Assembly: GCF_014926405.1 (NCBI RefSeq)
Contig: NZ_JACXXJ020000003.1
Span: 975,001-1,039,000 of the forward strand
Reading direction: 5' to 3'
DNA: 64,000 bases
Source: Agrobacterium vitis
GTDB lineage: Bacteria > Pseudomonadota > Alphaproteobacteria > Rhizobiales > Rhizobiaceae
In this document: positions 28,474 through 36,780 of the stretch, piece after piece
Layout of the letters: each line of letters begins with the position of its first letter
How positions within the stretch are numbered: the stretch's first letter is position 1
Made by a program: the position numbers and the translations under genes
Notes under the pieces: model-generated
What the model saw: only the letters and a program-made list of their open reading frames with translations
Databases searched by the model: none
Told to the model about the DNA's origin: nothing

Positions 28474-29288
28474 TCAGGTCTTTCTATTGGGTGGATCATT
28501 CAACCCAGGCCTTTGCCGAACGTGATCTCTCAAAAACCGTGGTGGTGCTTCCCATCGCCGCTGTCGAGCAACACGGGCCGCATCTGCCCGTCGATGTCGA
28601 TGCGGCCATAAATGCGGAGATCATCCGGCGCACGGTGGCGCGCTTGCAACCGGACACCGACGTCCTGTTCCTGCCGCCCATGGCGGTCGGAAAATCCGAC
28701 GAGCATATCGCCTTCCCCGGCACGCTGGCAATCTCCGGCGAGACCCTGCGCCATGTGTGGCTGGATCTGGCCCGCAGCGTCAAGCGTGCGGGTGCCGCGA
28801 AATTGATCCTGTTCAATTCCCATGGCGGCCAGATGGCGCTGATGGACATCGTCTGCCGCGATATCCGTATCGAGCTTGGCATGTTGGCGGTTTCCTGTTC
28901 CTGGTTTCGCATCGCCCCGGTGGACGACCTGTTCTCACGCGACGAAATCGACCACGGCATCCATGGCGGCGACATCGAAACCAGCATGATGCTGGCAATC
29001 GCGCCGGAGCGGGTGGCCATGGACAAAGCCGAGAATTTCGTCCCCCTGACGGTGGCAATTGAGAAATCCGGCAGCATGCTGACAGCAGAAGGGGCCGTTG
29101 GTTTCGGCTGGCAGGCGCAGGATCTTCATCCGGCGGGCGTCTGCGGCAATGCCAGCAATGCAACGGCGCAGAAAGGCCAGATCGTGCTTGATCGCGCCGC
29201 CGATGGGCTTGTCGGCCTGATTGCTGCGACACAGGCCTTCGACCTTTTGCAACTGACATCGCAGACGCGCTTTTCGAACCCGTGCTGA
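28470..29288 (+). CDS. Creatininase-family amidohydrolase
   Basis: 272 residues, close to family length (about 260). The metal-binding start of creatininase is intact (LPIAAVEQHGPHLPVDVDA, with Glu33, His35 and Asp44). The later ligands are present in LFNSHGGQM and in GIHGGDIETSMML. Known members open the ring of creatinine, hydrolyse formamides (ArfB, FAPy deformylase) or act in mycofactocin maturation. No mycofactocin genes are nearby, so a small-molecule amide or lactam is likely. It overlaps the flavoprotein by 4 nt. The product would fit hydrolysis of an amide made by the preceding oxidation; that is inference. Confidence 0.87.
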   Translation: MIRSFYWVDHSTQAFAERDLSKTVVVLPIAAVEQHGPHLPVDVDAAINAEIIRRTVARLQPDTDVLFLPPMAVGKSDEHIAFPGTLAISGETLRHVWLDLARSVKRAGAAKLILFNSHGGQMALMDIVCRDIRIELGMLAVSCSWFRIAPVDDLFSRDEIDHGIHGGDIETSMMLAIAPERVAMDKAENFVPLTVAIEKSGSMLTAEGAVGFGWQAQDLHPAGVCGNASNATAQKGQIVLDRAADGLVGLIAATQAFDLLQLTSQTRFSNPC

Positions 29289-29302
29289 GCGAGGAGAACA
29301 TC

Positions 29303-30349
29303 ATGATGGCGCCAGCCAAAGCAGCGGCGGTCGAGGCATTGCTCGCCGAAATGCCCGCCTGGGGATCGGAATTTACCGGCACCTTCGCCAACCACGCCCC
29401 GATGGTGCTCTGTGCCCTGGCCGAAATTGGCGGCACACCTGCCCAAATGCGCCGGTTTTTCGACCACTATAAAAGCTATAAAAAACTGCTGCCCTTCGGC
29501 CAGCCATCCACGCCGCTCGATGCGGCAAGCTGGCGCTCAGTTCTCGGTCAACGCGAGCGGGAGCCGGATCTGCGGTTGTTTTTCTCCGCTGAAGTCTCCC
29601 GGCTCGGAATAGAGGCAGCGCTCAAGCACTATCTGCCGGATCTGGCACCGGGCGTGGCGGCAAGCGCCTTCCACGCCCTGATGCGCACGGCCTATGGCGT
29701 GTTGCGCCAAAAAGAAGATGATATCGCCATTGCGCTTGCCTATTGGGCGGCCACCTATCTGGCACTGCCGCCTGCGACCGGCGCAAGCCCTGTCACCGAT
29801 GATCCGGCAGAAGTGCTGCGCCGGGTCACGCTGATCGCCCCCATGCACACGCTGACGCTTCATGATCTTCTGTGGCAGAACATGCGTGACGCTGCCGCCC
29901 TGCCCGACTTTGTTCCTGTTGTAGACTGGCTAGAGATCGGCTCCGATACGATGGAAAAAATGGCTGATGTCGCCATCCGCTTATTTGCGGCCACCCAGCA
30001 TTTCGCCGCCCTTCATGTGGTCACAGGCCTGCATTGGATACGCCTGCTCAGCCCCTACTGCGACCGACAAACCCAGGGCACCCTGCTGCGGGTGTTCTGG
30101 CAGGCGATTGCGGCGCTAATGCGGGAACTGGACTTTCCAACCCTGCCGCCGGAGGAGGAGATCTCCCGCTGGCGTGCGTTGCCCGCCCCGGATTGGCCGG
30201 AGATTTTTGCGGCAGCAGCTGCCAGCTATGACGAACACGATATCAGCCTTGCCTATTCGGCAGCACAGGAAATGACGATCTATGCAGACCCGCTCTATCG
30301 CGTGGCCGCGGCGCGGCGTCTCGGCCTGATTGGAGACTATCGGATATGA
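29303..30349 (+). CDS. Questin-oxidase-family protein (DUF4243-like)
   Basis: 348 residues from the ATG at 29303, which has GAGGAG 6 nt upstream. The start (FANHAPMVLCALAEIGGTPAQMRRFFDHYKSYK) and the helical histidine-rich body (LHDLLWQNM, AATQHFAALHVVTGLHWIRLL) match the questin oxidase-like family. The fungal founder catalyses Baeyer-Villiger ring cleavage of an anthraquinone; bacterial members are largely uncharacterised. It has no cofactor motif that I can recognise and no signal peptide. It is embedded in an operon with a flavoprotein and two amidohydrolases, which suggests an oxidative or ring-cleaving step. Confidence 0.72.
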   Translation: MMAPAKAAAVEALLAEMPAWGSEFTGTFANHAPMVLCALAEIGGTPAQMRRFFDHYKSYKKLLPFGQPSTPLDAASWRSVLGQREREPDLRLFFSAEVSRLGIEAALKHYLPDLAPGVAASAFHALMRTAYGVLRQKEDDIAIALAYWAATYLALPPATGASPVTDDPAEVLRRVTLIAPMHTLTLHDLLWQNMRDAAALPDFVPVVDWLEIGSDTMEKMADVAIRLFAATQHFAALHVVTGLHWIRLLSPYCDRQTQGTLLRVFWQAIAALMRELDFPTLPPEEEISRWRALPAPDWPEIFAAAAASYDEHDISLAYSAAQEMTIYADPLYRVAAARRLGLIGDYRI

Positions 30350-31980
30350 CGCAGGCCATTGCGATGCCGGACAATCCCGGCGCAGATTGCATCATCGAGG
30401 CCGGCACCGTGCTGACCGGCATTGATGCCGGCAGCGGGCTGACCGGCATTGAGGCCGGCACCGTGCTGACCGGCCTTGGCACGGATGGCAAAATGACCAT
30501 GCGCCACGATGTCGGCATCCGCGTCGAGAAGGGCATGATCGCCCAGATCGGTCCGATGGAAGCGGTCGGCTATGGCAACGACCACCTGCCACGCTTTGGC
30601 TCACGCCGGATGATCGCCATGCCGGGCCTGGTCAACGCGCATCACCATTTCGGTGTGACACCATTGATGCAAGGCGTGCCTTTCGCGCCGCTGGAACTGT
30701 GGCTGCCGCAATTTCGCGCCATGCGCCGCATCGACCAGAGGCTGGATACGCTTTATTCGGCCATCGAAATGCTGGAAAGCGGCACGACGACTGTGCAGCA
30801 CATCCATAGCGGCTTTTCCGGCACGCCTGACAGCTGGATGCAGACGGCAGAAGCAACCATCTCGGCCTATGGCGAAATCGGCATGCGGCTCGGCTATTGC
30901 TTCATGATCCGCGACCGCAATATTCTGTCCTACGAGCCGGATGCGGATATCTTGAGCCGCCTGCCCGCCAAGGCGCGAGACTGGATTGCGCCGCAGCTGG
31001 CCGCTGCCGATATTCCAGTTCCCCGGCTGATGGAATTCTATACCGATCTGCGCGCCCGTTTCATGAAGGGTAGCCCACAGCATATCCGCATGAATCTTGC
31101 GCCCGCCAATCTGCACTGGTGCAGCGATGATGCCTTGCAGACGATTTTCGAGACCGCCAAGGCGGCAGGTGGAAATGTCCACATGCACCTTCTCGAAACC
31201 GAGCGGCAGGCGGAATTTGCCCGGCGTACTTATGGCCGCAGCGCGGTTCAGCATCTGCAAAAACTGCAATGCCTTGACGCCAATGTAACGCTTGGCCACG
31301 GCAACTGGATGAGTGGCGAGGATCTCGACATCATCGCCTCCTGCGGCTGTACCATCTGCCACAACGCCTCTTCCGGCCTCAGGCTCGGCAGCGGGATTGC
31401 GCCCGTCAACGAGATGCGACGGCACGGCATTCCAGTGGCCCTCGGCATCGACCAGTCGAATATTGCCGACGACCGCGACATGACACTGGAAATGAAACTG
31501 GTCTGGGCGCTGCACCGGGAAACCGGCCTCTGGAACGATAGGCCGGATGCGGGCGCGGTGCTGCAAATGGCCAGCGAACATGGTGCGGCCTCCGCCGGAT
31601 TTGGTGGATTTACGGGACGTCTGGAGCCCGGCTGGCAGGCCGATATCGTGCTAATGGACAAGGACCGCATTGCCCGCCCGGCTATCAATTCACGAACGCC
31701 ACCCGTGGAAGCGCTGCTGCATCGCGGTGGGCGTCACGCCATAGAACAGGTCTTCGTCGGTGGGCGGCTGGTGGTGGATGGCGGTCGCGTGACAACTGTT
31801 GACCGCGATGCTGTCATGGCGGAAATCGAGGCTATTCTATCACGCCCGGAAACGGATGCGGACCGGTATGCTTGGCAGGCGGTAGAAACCCTGCTGCCGC
31901 ATCTCGAATCCAGCCTGCAACAGTTGCGCCTTGGGGCTGGTTATCGTCGTTACCGCTACAATTCGATGTCGGATCAGTAA
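30346..31980 (+). CDS. Amidohydrolase, ATZ/TRZ deaminase/chlorohydrolase-like
   Basis: 544 residues, a metal-dependent TIM-barrel hydrolase. Ligands are visible: HxH at 99-101, HxxE at 281-284, His318 (LGHGNW) and Asp369 (GIDQSN). This single-metal set is typical of deaminases and s-triazine hydrolases of subtype III. The N-terminal strand region carries an in-frame 27-bp unit repeated three times (30394-30474), enlarging it compared with usual members (about 450-480 residues). The start overlaps the previous stop (ATGA). It is the last gene of the operon, and its 3' end overlaps the convergent codA-like gene by 7 nt. Probably deaminates a nitrogen heterocycle or hydrolyses a guanidino group. 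Confidence 0.87.
   Translation: MTQAIAMPDNPGADCIIEAGTVLTGIDAGSGLTGIEAGTVLTGLGTDGKMTMRHDVGIRVEKGMIAQIGPMEAVGYGNDHLPRFGSRRMIAMPGLVNAHHHFGVTPLMQGVPFAPLELWLPQFRAMRRIDQRLDTLYSAIEMLESGTTTVQHIHSGFSGTPDSWMQTAEATISAYGEIGMRLGYCFMIRDRNILSYEPDADILSRLPAKARDWIAPQLAAADIPVPRLMEFYTDLRARFMKGSPQHIRMNLAPANLHWCSDDALQTIFETAKAAGGNVHMHLLETERQAEFARRTYGRSAVQHLQKLQCLDANVTLGHGNWMSGEDLDIIASCGCTICHNASSGLRLGSGIAPVNEMRRHGIPVALGIDQSNIADDRDMTLEMKLVWALHRETGLWNDRPDAGAVLQMASEHGAASAGFGGFTGRLEPGWQADIVLMDKDRIARPAINSRTPPVEALLHRGGRHAIEQVFVGGRLVVDGGRVTTVDRDAVMAEIEAILSRPETDADRYAWQAVETLLPHLESSLQQLRLGAGYRRYRYNSMSDQ
30394..30474 (+). repeat. In-frame 27-bp tandem triplication
   Basis: Three contiguous 27-bp units encode IEAGTVLTG, IDAGSGLTG and IEAGTVLTG. 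The outer units encode identical peptides and differ by one silent base (ATC/ATT); the middle one differs at a few positions. The unit lies where amidohydrolases have their N-terminal beta-sandwich strand (typically one I-x-G-T/A-x-V/L turn), so it appears to be a local duplication in coding DNA. Confidence 0.95.
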
Positions 31981-33263
31981 ACGGGTACGTAATCGCGCCC
32001 GCTATCGACAGCCGCAGGGCGGCCTTCCAGAAACAGTTCTCCAATGCGGGGCGCAGTGCGGGAAATCACCTTGCCGCCCTTGACCACAAAAAGGCGCGAT
32101 GGCTTGAGGCGAAGGGCTTCAAACACGTCAGCGGCCTGCAACACCACGAGATCGGCCTTGCAGCCGACCTCTAAACCATAGCCTTCGAGACCCATGGTTT
32201 TTGCCGAATTGACGGTGAGAGCATTGAAAATCTGTCTCTTGTCGTCGAGCCCGCCCATTTGTGCGACGTGGATGGCCATGTGGCCAACCTCCAGCATGTC
32301 GGCCGATCCCATTGAATACCATGGGTCCATGGTGCAATCCTGACCGAAGGAGACGTTCAGGCCTGCCGCCATCAGTTCGCGCACCCGCGTCATGCCACGG
32401 CGTTTCGGATAGGTATCGTGGCGGCCTTGCAGCATGATGTTGATCAGCGGATTGGGAATGACGTTGATCTGCGCTTCCGCCATCAGCGGAATAAGCTTGG
32501 AGACGTAATAATTGTCCATGGAATGCATGGAGGTGAGATGCGATCCTGCCACCCGGCCTTGCAACCCATGGCGAATGGTTTCCGCCGCCAGCGTCTCGAT
32601 ATGGCGAGACATCGGATCGTCGGTTTCGTCGCAATGGATATCCACGGGCAGGCCCCGCTCGGCTGCAATGCGGCAGAGAGCCTCCAGCGACAACCGCCCC
32701 TCCTCCATCGTGCGCTCGAAATGCGGGATGCCGCCGACGATATCGATGCCCATATCCAGCGCCCTGTTCAGCGAATCCACGCCACCTTCCGCGCGGTAAT
32801 ATCCGTCCTGCGGAAAGGCCACGAGCTGCAACTGAATATAGGGTGCCACCCGTTCGCGCACCTCAATCAAAGCTTCTGCCGTCACCAGTCTTGGATCGGA
32901 TGTATCGACATGGCTGCGGATAAACAGCAGGCCTTGGGAGACGGCGAGATCGCAGTAGCGCAGGGCGCGCTCAACCAGCGCTTCCTTGGTCAGCAGCGGT
33001 CGCAACTCGCCCCAGAGCGCGATACCTTCCAGCAATGTGCCAGACACATTCATGCGCGGCATGCCAAGTGACAGCGTTGCATCCATATGAAAATGCGGAT
33101 CGCAAAATGGTGGGCTGACGAGACGGCCCGTTGCATCGATCTCCTCGCCGCACACTGCATCGAGATGCTTTTCGATGGCGGTAATGCGTCCCGCTGAGAG
33201 GCCAATATCGAAACCCTTGCGGCCATCTGGCAGGTTGGCATTGCGAATGATGAGATCGAACAT
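31974..33263 (-). CDS. codA: Cytosine deaminase-like amidohydrolase (CodA family)
   Basis: 429 residues, the length of E. coli CodA. Every known active-site residue of that enzyme has a counterpart shifted by exactly four positions. These are His57 and His59 (metal), Gln152, His210 (metal), Glu213 (proton shuttle), His242 and Asp309 (metal). The reaction is hydrolytic deamination of cytosine to uracil, or of related compounds such as isocytosine or creatinine. Cytoplasmic. It is the last gene of the BMP-type importer operon, 16 nt after the permease at 33280, so its substrate is probably what that importer brings in. Its 3' end overlaps the convergent amidohydrolase gene. Confidence 0.88.
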   Translation of the reverse strand: MFDLIIRNANLPDGRKGFDIGLSAGRITAIEKHLDAVCGEEIDATGRLVSPPFCDPHFHMDATLSLGMPRMNVSGTLLEGIALWGELRPLLTKEALVERALRYCDLAVSQGLLFIRSHVDTSDPRLVTAEALIEVRERVAPYIQLQLVAFPQDGYYRAEGGVDSLNRALDMGIDIVGGIPHFERTMEEGRLSLEALCRIAAERGLPVDIHCDETDDPMSRHIETLAAETIRHGLQGRVAGSHLTSMHSMDNYYVSKLIPLMAEAQINVIPNPLINIMLQGRHDTYPKRRGMTRVRELMAAGLNVSFGQDCTMDPWYSMGSADMLEVGHMAIHVAQMGGLDDKRQIFNALTVNSAKTMGLEGYGLEVGCKADLVVLQAADVFEALRLKPSRLFVVKGGKVISRTAPRIGELFLEGRPAAVDSGRDYVPVY

Positions 33264-33279
33264 GGTGAGTTTCCTTGCT

Positions 33280-34224
33280 TCAGCGCTCGCCGCGCCGATA
33301 GGGTTGCATCAACGCCTGTGGCACGCGGGCGCGGCGCGCCATCACCGCAAGGGCGGCGATGGACAGGATGTAAGGGGTCATCAGAAACAGTTGGTAGGGC
33401 ACGGCCCCACCCAGCGCCGTTTGCAGGCGCAGTTGAAAACCATCGAAAAAGGCAAAAAGCAGCGCACCCAGCAGCGCCCGGCCCGGTCGCCATGAGGAAA
33501 ACACCACGAGTGCAATGCAGATCCAGCCGCGACCCTGCACCATGGTCGGGAAAAAGCTGTTGAACGCCGACAGCGTCAGGAAGGCCCCGGCCATGCCCAT
33601 CAGGGCCGAGCCAGCAATCACGGCACCATAGCGCACCGCCATTGGATTAATCCCTTGCGCTTCCGCCGCATGGGGGTTTTCACCCGTCATGCGGATGGCA
33701 AGGCCCAGCGGCGTGCGAAAGATCACGTAGGCCAAAATGACAGCCAGCAGAATGGCGAGATAGGTTGGCGGTGTCTGCACGAAAAAGGCAGGGCCGACAA
33801 AGGGAAGATCGCTGAGACCCGGAATGGCAATCGGCTTGAACGGAACAATGGTTGGCGGCGATCCTGCAACTGGAACCGCCAAACGGAAGGTGTAATAGCT
33901 GAAGCTGGACGCAAACAGCGTGATCCCGAGGCCACAGACATGCTGGGATAGCCCGAGCGTGACCGTCAAAAGCGCATGCAATGCACCAAAAACACCGCCC
34001 GTCAGTGCGGCAATCAGCAGGCCGGTCCATAGATCGGCACCGTGATAGACCGATAACCAGCCAATCATCGCGCCAAAGGTCATGATGCCTTCGATGCCGA
34101 GATTAAGCACCCCTGCCCGTTCGCACAATAAAGCGCCCAGCGTGCCGAAAATCAGCGGCGTCGCAATCCTGAGGACGGCAGCCCAGAGACCCGTTGAAGC
34201 AAGGATGTCCATCATGGCGCTCAT
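33280..34224 (-). CDS. BMP-type ABC transporter permease (nucleoside/nucleobase class), second subunit
   Basis: 314 residues, about eight to ten membrane segments. It resembles the YufQ/NupQ half of BMP-type importers. Landmarks are LIFGTLGALLCERAGVLNLGIEGIMTFGAM near the start and IRMTGENPHAAEAQGINPMAVRYGAVIAGSALMGMAGAFLTL in the EAA-like region. It overlaps the first permease gene by 4 nt. With that protein it forms the channel for a nucleobase-like substrate. Confidence 0.9.
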   Translation of the reverse strand: MSAMMDILASTGLWAAVLRIATPLIFGTLGALLCERAGVLNLGIEGIMTFGAMIGWLSVYHGADLWTGLLIAALTGGVFGALHALLTVTLGLSQHVCGLGITLFASSFSYYTFRLAVPVAGSPPTIVPFKPIAIPGLSDLPFVGPAFFVQTPPTYLAILLAVILAYVIFRTPLGLAIRMTGENPHAAEAQGINPMAVRYGAVIAGSALMGMAGAFLTLSAFNSFFPTMVQGRGWICIALVVFSSWRPGRALLGALLFAFFDGFQLRLQTALGGAVPYQLFLMTPYILSIAALAVMARRARVPQALMQPYRRGER

Positions 34225-35270
34225 CGGACAATCCTGTATTGGGTGAAAAACAGCGCGATCAGCATGGTCAGCAGCGAGAGCGCCACGGTCACATCGGCAA
34301 TATAGCTGGGAATGCCCATGGCGCGGCTCATGCCGTCTGCACCCACAAACATGGTGGCCGTAAACAGCGCCGCCAGCACAACGCCCAGCGGATTGAGATT
34401 GGCCAACATGGCCACCACAATGCCCGAATAGCCATAGCCGGGAGAGAGATCCGTCGTCACATAGCCCTTGACGCCCATGACTTCCACTGCCCCTGCAAGC
34501 CCCGCAAGGCCACCGGAAATGCAGGCAACTGTGACCAGCGTGCGGCCGAGCGGCACGCCCGCAAACACTGCCCCTGCCGGGTTAAGGCCCGCAGCTCTTG
34601 AGCGAATGCCAAATACTGTGCGCTGTTGAACAAAATGCAGCACAAGAGCCAGCACCACGGCAATGACGAGGCCCAAATGCAGGCGTGAGCGCGAAAGCAG
34701 CTTTGGCAGCATCGCAGCATCGGCCACCGATTGCGATTGCGGCCAACCAAAAGCCATCGGGTCTTTCAATACCGTATCAATCAGCATTGAAACGAACAGC
34801 ACCGCTACGAAATTGAGCAGCAGGGTCGTCACCACTTCATCCACGGAAAAGCGAAGGCGTAGCCAAAGCGGAACGAGCAACAGAACCATGCCCGCGAGCG
34901 CACCAAGGATCAACAGAGCCGGAATCTGGATGACTGGAGAAAAATCGCTCAAAAGATGCGAACTTGCCGCCGCAACGGTGATGGCACCGAGATAAAGCTG
35001 GCCCTCGGCTCCAATATTCCACAGCCTTGCCCGAAACGCCACTGCCGCCGAAAGACCGGTGAGTATCAGGGGCGTCGCGCGGGTCAGTGTTTCCGTGGTC
35101 GAGAGGCGCGAGCCGAAAGCACCGATCAGGATACGCCAATAGGCTTCCAGAACCGGTACGCCAGCAATGGCAATGAGAATGCCCGAAATTGCGAGAGCTG
35201 CCGCAATGGCCATGATCGGCGTGGCGATGACCAGCACGAGGGGGCGATGTTCGCGTCGCTCAAACCGCAT
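34221..35270 (-). CDS. BMP-type ABC transporter permease (nucleoside/nucleobase class), first subunit
   Basis: 349 residues, YufP/NupP-like. Features are LTRATPLILTGLSAAVAFRARLWNIGAEGQLYLGAI, VDEVVTTLLLNFVAVLF, and the coupling loop IRSRAAGLNPAGAVFAGVPLGRTLV. About eight to ten helices. The start overlaps the ATPase stop by 11 nt and the stop overlaps the next permease by 4 nt. Confidence 0.9.
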   Translation of the reverse strand: MRFERREHRPLVLVIATPIMAIAAALAISGILIAIAGVPVLEAYWRILIGAFGSRLSTTETLTRATPLILTGLSAAVAFRARLWNIGAEGQLYLGAITVAAASSHLLSDFSPVIQIPALLILGALAGMVLLLVPLWLRLRFSVDEVVTTLLLNFVAVLFVSMLIDTVLKDPMAFGWPQSQSVADAAMLPKLLSRSRLHLGLVIAVVLALVLHFVQQRTVFGIRSRAAGLNPAGAVFAGVPLGRTLVTVACISGGLAGLAGAVEVMGVKGYVTTDLSPGYGYSGIVVAMLANLNPLGVVLAALFTATMFVGADGMSRAMGIPSYIADVTVALSLLTMLIALFFTQYRIVR

Positions 35271-36780
35271 GGGACATCTCCGCCTGCCATTCCCCAGCCA
35301 TCATCAGGCCAAGTGTGCGGGCATTGGCGTCCTCCGCATTGATCGGCGGCGACAACCTGCCGCCCACAATCGCCTGAATACGGTCGGCAAGCGCCATAAC
35401 CTCATCCAGATCCTCGGAAATCAGCAGCACGGCGGTCCCCGCCCGACGGGCTTCGAGAATGCGCTCATGCACGGCGGCCACGGCCCCTTCATCCAGACCC
35501 CGCGCGGGCTGGGCCGCCAGAAGAATACGGGGGCGATTGATGAGGTTTCGGCCCAGAATGAGTTTTTGCATATTGCCGCCGGACAGCAGACGAATGCGGC
35601 TGGCGGGCGTGCCGCCGCGCACATCGAATTGCTCGATGATGGTACGCGCAAATTCAATCCCCGCCTTGCGGTTGACAAGGCCGCGCCGTGAAAAGGCCGG
35701 GAGCCGCTCAAGAATGGCATTTTCCCAAATCGCCATCTCACCAATCACGCCTTCCTTGTTGCGGTCTTCGGGGATGCGGCCGATGCCAGCCGTCACGGCA
35801 TCGGCCACCGACAGATTTTCCACTGGGGTGCCAAACACCAGAAGGTCGCCAGCCGTATGCGGCATGGTGCCAGAGAGCACTTGCGCCAGAACGCCTTGGC
35901 CATTGCCGGAAACACCAATGATACCAAGAACCTCGCCAGCCCGCAGCCGGAAATCAATCGCTTTCAGCACATCAACGCCGTCTCTGCGAACGGTGAGATG
36001 TGCGGCTTCCAGAACAATGTCACCCGGAGTGGAGGCGTCACGCACGGGTCGGGTCACGGTGCGTCCCACCATCAGTTCGGCAAGCTCTGCCTTGCTGGTC
36101 TCGGATGCCTTGCGCTGTGCCACCCGCCGCCCGCCCCGCAAGACTACGATCCGGTCGGCGGCAGACATGACCTCATCGAGCTTGTGGGAAATGAAGATCA
36201 GCGACAGGCCCTGTGCCGCCATATCTTTCAAGGTTGCAAACAGCATTTCTGCTTCAACTTGAGTGAGAACGGCGGTCGGTTCATCCAGCACCAGAATGCG
36301 GGCATCATTGTAGAGCGCCTTGAGGATTTCGACGCGCTGCTGCTCGCCCACCGACAGATCGCCGAGGCGGGCATCGGGATCAACTTTCAGGCCAAAGCGG
36401 CTGGAAATGGCCATCAGCTTTTCCCGCGCCTGCGCACGCCTCGACCGCAGGGACCATAGGCTCTCGGTACCCGTTGTGACGTTTTCCAGAACGGTCAGGT
36501 TTGGAGCCAGCGAAAAATGCTGATGCACCATGCCAATGCCTGCCCGAATGGCGGCGCGCGGCTTGCCGGGGGGCAACTCTTTGCCCTCGACCAGAACCTT
36601 GCCTGTATCTGGCACATAATGGCCAAACAGGATGCTCATTAAGGTGGTTTTTCCGGCTCCGTTTTCACCCAGCAGCGCCAGAATTTCGCCCTTCGCCAGT
36701 GATAGAGAAATGTCGTCATTGGCAAGATTGCTGCCAAACCGTTTGCTGACACCGATAATGTCGAGCACGGGCACCGTCAT
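35260..36780 (-). CDS. BMP-type ABC transporter ATP-binding protein, two domains
   Basis: 506 residues with two nucleotide-binding domains, as in YufO/NupO and RbsA. The first has GENGAGKT near residue 38, signature LSVGEQQRVEILKAL and VLDEPTAVL. The second has the degenerate Walker A GVSGNGQ and the signature LSGGNMQKLILGRNL. In this class the second site is normally non-hydrolytic, consistent with the loss of the lysine. It overlaps the amidase upstream by 4 nt and drives uptake through the two permeases downstream. Confidence 0.92.
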   Translation of the reverse strand: MTVPVLDIIGVSKRFGSNLANDDISLSLAKGEILALLGENGAGKTTLMSILFGHYVPDTGKVLVEGKELPPGKPRAAIRAGIGMVHQHFSLAPNLTVLENVTTGTESLWSLRSRRAQAREKLMAISSRFGLKVDPDARLGDLSVGEQQRVEILKALYNDARILVLDEPTAVLTQVEAEMLFATLKDMAAQGLSLIFISHKLDEVMSAADRIVVLRGGRRVAQRKASETSKAELAELMVGRTVTRPVRDASTPGDIVLEAAHLTVRRDGVDVLKAIDFRLRAGEVLGIIGVSGNGQGVLAQVLSGTMPHTAGDLLVFGTPVENLSVADAVTAGIGRIPEDRNKEGVIGEMAIWENAILERLPAFSRRGLVNRKAGIEFARTIIEQFDVRGGTPASRIRLLSGGNMQKLILGRNLINRPRILLAAQPARGLDEGAVAAVHERILEARRAGTAVLLISEDLDEVMALADRIQAIVGGRLSPPINAEDANARTLGLMMAGEWQAEMSHAV

